From NCBI GenBank assembly GCA_025677815.1, contig JAIXMP010000014.1, positions 310,001-374,000 on the forward strand: a stretch of 64,000 bases of DNA, in the 5' to 3' direction. Below the pieces are notes generated by a model that saw nothing but the letters and a program-made list of their open reading frames with translations, did no database searches and was not told where the DNA came from. A program made the translations under genes and the position numbers. Shown here one piece after another: positions 59,248 through 64,000 of this stretch; within the stretch, counting starts at the first letter, position 1, and each line of letters begins with the position of its first letter. The stretch comes from Phascolomyces articulosus. Lineage: Eukaryota > Mucoromycota > Mucoromycetes > Mucorales > Lichtheimiaceae.

Positions 59248-60775
59248 TTTACTAAAGATGAACCATATTACTTTGCAGAGCAAACCACCCTAATACAGTA
59301 CTCAACCTCCCGGAAAACTCAAGATAACCAATGCTTCCATTACCCATACTGTTAATTATAAAAAACGAGTCAAGGGTTTGCACCACTTATGTGCGATAGC
59401 AAAAAATGATTATTCGTCATTTTTTTTTATATTCGGGCTATCCGCTTGTTGTTGTTGGTTATATCTGTATTCTCTATTTCTTTTTTTATGTTCGCATTTT
59501 ATAAAAAGATACCCTCATAGACATACGGGTCAATTTGGCCATTCACTTAATATAACTTTTGAAACTTATATATAAAACATGCTTATATATGATTGTAATC
59601 GAAAATAACGTAAAATGGACTCTTATATAGTAACATCATGATGGCTACTACAGATGATCTGAAAGAAAAGCAAACTTTTCTATATGACAGATCATTTTCA
59701 AGATCAACTAACTTTGTTAATGAAGAATGCCACAAGTTTCTAGGTCTATAAAAGATCATGAATTATTTATTGGTCATCACATCGAATATATTTTTGGCCG
59801 ATCAATACCAAGCCAATAGAAATAGAGATAACAAAAGAGTAACAATAAAGTTAAAGAGTAACGTAAAAGATGATGTTTTATTGATTGATGGTGAAGAGAT
59901 ATTTATATGTTTTATAATACTTTGTGGAAAATATTTTAAGAAATGTATTATGTAATGAAGTATAATAATGAGAATGATGTTGCTACGTGTCTTGGCAATG
60001 ATAATACTACTAATAATAATATAATATGTAATAATAGAGAATGATGCTACGCATCTTGGTGATGACGATAATAATAACTATGATGTAGTAAAATGGCCAG
60101 CAAGAAGTATTCGGGAGAAATATAAAAGATTAAAGTATCCAAAAAGGCAAAGGGTAACTACCGCATATATATGTATATGTATATTTTTATGTAGGGCATA
60201 TGAATATACATATTGACATATACGTCGTTTCAATCATAATGGATCAGATTTACGACAGCAGCTGTTGTTTAATTATGAAGAAATTCGTTATAAATTTGCA
60301 TGTCCAACGAATTGAAAAAGAAAGGAAATATGTTTTTTATTATGTAAAAAAATGTTTGAGATTATGTGAGTATGTGAAGTGAGTGTTTATCTTGTGTAAC
60401 TGATGTACAGTGAATTGATTTGATATGGATAAAAGAAGAATTATCGTTCTTTTTAGTTTGTGCAGTGTTTTTTGAATTGCTGCTTTTTGATAGTAGTTAC
60501 AAAGGTAAAAGTTACAGATAAAGAAGGATCATCATTTTTTTTTGAGTTGTATGATAATGTTGTGTGTGTGTGCAGTGTAATGTGTAATATGTGATTTAGA
60601 GTGATAACAACGACTATAGAAGCTGACAAATATTATAAAGTAGCTGATTGTATTCATGGAACAAATCTAAACCGAAAATAACAAAATGTAACATGATTGA
60701 GTAGTGATATGGAGATTATAATTATAACATTTGACTGCTTCCATGGATTCACGATATTTACCAGAAAGTATCATC
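59248..60775. other. Intergenic, no supported gene
   Basis: Short frames only. A 60-75-codon plus-strand frame set around 59378-59955 has no recognised domain. The right end is the 3' flank of the unknown gene at 60776. Confidence 0.5.
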
Positions 60776-61510
60776 CTAATGATCAGACACTTCGTTAATA
60801 GAAACACGAGATTCATTATCGTCATCTTCACCATGGTCTGAAAACGAACTATCCCAATCCACCTTTGAAATCCATTCGTCAATATCGAATTTCTTGATCT
60901 TGTTTTTTCTACCACTTGTGATTCGTTCAGCCTTATCAGAAGTATCTCGCGAACATTCTTTAACAACATCACCAAGATCTTCTATCATTTTCTATGCATT
61001 TTTTTTACCATATCAAAATTTAGTACATTTTCTCCCTAAGCCTTTTTTTTCAAAAATGAAATATATACAATCTTATAGATAGTTACCTTCAATTGGTATA
61101 ATCCAGCAATCACCTTGTCAATACCACCCTTTCGAATATCTTTAAGTGTACGAGGGAACACAAACTTTGTAACTTTTTGTAACAAATATAGCTTTTTATC
61201 AATCATAGATAATGTGTGAATGGTAACAGATAATCCTAACACTTGTACAATAGGAATATGAACATCCTGTAACGTAGTAGAATCCAAATGATCAAGCTTT
61301 TTCAATAATGCATTCAGGTGGCATTTGGAAGCCAATACCGATTTGAGTTTATCGTTATATAATTTTGATGAAATGGATCGTGAATGACTGGCTATTTCTG
61401 CCGTTGCTGCCTCTACTGTTTTTTTTTCAGCTTCCAATATCATCCGTATATCCAATCGAAATGGTAGGCTTTCATCCATACAATCAAATGAAAGCGTGTC
61501 TCCCCTTTTA

Positions 61511-61546
<36 letters not shown>

Positions 61547-62887
61547 AAATACAAATATAAGTCATCCATATTCAAAAATAAACCCAAATTGATACATACC
61601 ACTGGATAAAAAGATTTTTGTCATAACCAAAGAATGTTTCAAAGATAGGGGACCAGAACTTCGTGGCTATTGACATTTCTGAGCATTTGCTAATGAAGTC
61701 GTCAGATAGCTGGTGCTGTTTGTACGTATGGAAATCCATACTTTTGACAGAGAAGAAAAAAATGTGAGGGTTATATATAATTTATAATAAGCTTCATCTC
61801 ATTCCCATCCTTCCTCTCAACTTACATATGTGTGTATATTTTTTTTGCTGAGCTTGCTTCTTCTGCTGATGCACCCAAACTCCTAGTGTCAATAATGTCA
61901 ATGGCTTGAGAACACTTTTTAGCTCGAGACGAAGAGTTGACCTGCAGATTAAATAAGTTAGTTAAAAAATATACTGCTGCTTAGTAATCCTACCACCAAC
62001 ACAGTGTGTACAGCCCGTTGCGACAACAGCAACACCACAGAAACATAAAATAGCAGCTGTTGTTCCAGTAGACACACTACAAACTCCCACATCCTAAATC
62101 CACAACCCACTTTTCTCTATATAAATTACCTTTTTGACCAAATGGTTCAATTTCTTGGTCGCTTCCTGCCACTGTTCTTTTTCAACCATTTTATCGTATT
62201 TGTATTTCTTGAGTTTATCCATTGTGATATGTAATTTTGTTATATGTGATTCTTGGGACTTGTCAGTCATGTCTAAAACCATATTTTTGCTCAAACTAGT
62301 AGTACAATATACCAAAAAATAACCTTGTTAGACGAAATCGAACAAAAAGAATCTTCATAAGAAAAGCGTGTTTGATTCACTTACTAAAAGAAATATTTAT
62401 ATTTTTTACTATCAACGTTGATTTTTTCAGATAACTGTTCCAAGTTATGACCAAGTGTGCCAGTCAGACCAACTACCATAATGTTGTCGCATGCCAACTT
62501 GAAACGACAAGCAACAAAAAAAAAAAATTAAGAAACGAATCCCAATAGATAAATTATAAACAACTAATCGGGTGCAAATGTACCTTTTGTTTCTTTGTCT
62601 TTCTTGTGTCATATGATCTTGTATTTGAACGTTTGGCATTTGAAGCCGAAGCTGGATTTGGGGTTGAACTTGAATCCTACAATTTATTGAGATGAAAGAA
62701 ATATGGTAATTAATTAGGATATGTCTTAAACTACACATGGAGTATCATTCGTTTTTTTTTTTTTTCATGTTCTGTATAATATTACTTCATTGAGTTTCCG
62801 AATATTTCGTTCTTGAACACGAGCTTCAAAGATTTGCTTTTCAGTTGCTAGATTTGATAATACATTTCGTAGTGGTTCGTTTGACAT
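60776..62887 (-). CDS. Uncharacterised protein of a Mucorales family, intact 8-exon gene
   Basis: Eight exons (62786-62887, 62584-62676, 62410-62497, 62130-62272, 61826-61941, 61600-61740, 61087-61504, 60776-60991) splice with matching phases to 438 residues. The N-terminal ~35 residues look helical ('LATEKQIFEARVQERNIRKL'). A Ser-rich linker with a basic patch, 'KRSNTRSYDTRKTKKQK', suggests nuclear location. The centre has 'FHTYKQHQLSDDFISKCSEM', 'WSPIFETFFGYD' and 'WGDTLSFDCMDESLPFRLDI'. Then come 'YNDKLKSVLASKCHLNALLK', 'VHIPIVQVLGLSVTIHTLSM' and 'KVTKFVFPRTLKDIRKGG'. The C-terminus is acidic (Ser/Asp/Glu). From memory, similar unnamed proteins are abundant in Mucorales genomes; no domain or activity is known to me. 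Two ACGCGC words precede the start. It differs from the broken EVKSP-family gene at 17-18 kb, though both have a late 'LP/FPRxxxD' segment. Confidence 0.75.
61515..61543. repeat. (AT)n microsatellite inside an intron
   Basis: About 14 AT copies within the sixth intron (61505-61599) of the unknown gene. Confidence 0.85.
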
Positions 62888-62941
62888 TTTGCAAGATCTT
62901 AATAAAAAAAAGAAGAGAGTATCAAGGTGTGGGAGTTTAAA

Positions 62942-62962
62942 ACGCGCAATGATATAACGCGC
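62942..62962. promoter_or_regulatory. Pair of ACGCGC motifs upstream of the unknown gene
   Basis: Direct copies at 62942-62947 and 62957-62962, spaced 15 bp, 55-75 bp upstream of the ATG. They resemble MBF/E2F-type sites. Function is inference. Confidence 0.45.
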
Positions 62963-64000
62963 ATTTGCATGAACAAAAATATAATCCTACAACTGAGATT
63001 ATTGTATAGGAGCTAAAGCAAATTATCCAAAGGAATAAAGAAAATTATCATATATAACTTTTATCACTTTCTTTCTTTATTTGTCTCTGTTTCTCATAAA
63101 GTGCAGAATAAGCACGTTGTCATTATTTTTATTTTATATATTTATCAAAGAAACAATAAACTTATTTTAAAGCTGCAAAAGCTATATTTGACCTATAATA
63201 GAAATACTACTTCGTAGATTATCTTCCAACGTTCCTTAATAAACTTTCTATTTTCCTCTCTTTCTCTCTTTCGCTATCTCTTTTTTTTTATTATGCGTAT
63301 TTTATCGTTAATATCCTGAGTCACCCACAAAAGAATGCTCTATACGCTGACCCAAAGAGTGTTAAAAGCGATGACGAAGAATATGATGTTGTAGCAGATG
63401 GTTCAAAACATCCCAAGTGAAACAATAGTCGCGAAAAACTACAGCAACAAGGATTACGAATGACGCTTAGTACAGATTGCAACAGTAAAAACCATAGAGA
63501 GAAATACTGGCTCATTTACATTTTGGGTGGCCAAATTTAACTTCCAACGCTGTAATTGTACTCTAATAGGGATACTCTTTTATTATGTCTAACCCTATTT
63601 ATTCTCTATCCAGGGAATTTTTATATTTTCAAAGTCAATATATCCAAAGTTCCCCAATTATGTATTTTTTTTATTATGTTATAAGTTAGGACAATAGAAG
63701 ACATTTTTATTTTTCTATATGAAAAATAGAGTAGTGCTGATAAAGGATTATTGTCATTATTATTTTACAGCAATTTCCAGCCTTTTTCTTTAAACCGGGA
63801 AAGTGAAGGGGAGTAGCAATATCCCTGAAATAAGTGAGTACTACATTCACGAGAAAACAGCTTGTTTTGGTGCGTGAGAAGAAGGAATTTCTTTCTAAAT
63901 CAAATGTACGTTTTTTACATCGCTTTTTTTTTTTTTTTTTTTTTGAAAAGAAATGATAGTTCAAGTTAGTGTTTTATCTGGTATTTTTTTTTATCATAAA
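62963..64000. other. Right-end intergenic DNA with transposon-like debris
   Basis: No supported gene. One plus frame at 63345-63416 reads 'DPKSVKSDDEEYDVVADGSK' then stops. It is followed by a segment (63509-63556) repeated at 45311-45356. Long T and A runs lie near 63922-63944. Confidence 0.45.
63509..63556. repeat. Repeat shared with 45311-45356
   Basis: TGGCTCAT, then CCAAATTTAACTT and AACGC, occur in the same order in both places with similar spacing, consistent with the end of a dispersed transposon or MITE. Confidence 0.45.

Overview
The window looks like nuclear DNA of an early-diverging filamentous fungus, most likely one of the Mucorales. Intergenic DNA is very AT-rich. Genes are cut by many short introns (about 35-160 bp) with GTAAG-type donors and TAG/CAG acceptors. 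Gene content includes a CotH-family secreted protein, a long DNA-PKcs-like protein, a PEN-2 homologue, a queuine tRNA-transglycosylase subunit, and two members of uncharacterised families that I associate with Mucorales. No prokaryotic operons, plastid or viral genes are visible. No tRNA or rRNA gene could be supported.

Layout. 1-8.0 kb: N-terminal ~2,115 residues of a DNA-PKcs orthologue (minus strand, 18 exons, cut by the left edge). 8.8-10.1 kb: HMG-box transcription factor. 10-24.7 kb: a gene-poor, repeat-rich block with a dead Tc1/mariner (DDE_3) transposase, a broken member of an EVKSP-motif family, one doubtful hypothetical exon and LTR-like or minisatellite debris. 24.8-30.3 kb: a compact gene block with PEN-2, a SUN-domain nuclear-envelope protein, a conserved mitochondrial protein and RPA32. 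32.4-35.7 kb: a C2 plus class-3 lipase (diacylglycerol-lipase-like). 35.7-41.5 kb: gene desert with degenerate repeats. 41.5-43.5 kb: CotH-family secreted protein. 46.2-46.8 kb: small orphan gene. 47.5-49.6 kb: 4-coumarate:CoA-ligase-like acyl-CoA synthetase with a peroxisomal C-terminus. 52.0-53.6 kb: QTRT2. 55.0-56.1 kb: dihydroorotase. 57.3-59.2 kb: five nearly identical copies of a ~391-bp tandem repeat. 60.8-62.9 kb: an intact 8-exon gene of unknown function.

How the genes relate. DNA-PKcs (end-joining) and RPA32 (single-strand DNA binding) are both genome-maintenance genes. Both, and the unknown gene at 60.8-62.9 kb, carry ACGCG-type motifs within ~140 bp upstream of the start codon, which suggests shared cell-cycle control. 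Otherwise neighbours are unrelated housekeeping genes. Exon models were assembled by hand. Where stated, splice phases add up to an open reading frame, but single-base coordinate errors are possible.

Most unusual observations: the structured 391-bp tandem array, the presence of DNA-PKcs and a gamma-secretase subunit in a fungus, the ACGCG motif sharing, and the intact uncharacterised gene at 60.8-62.9 kb.
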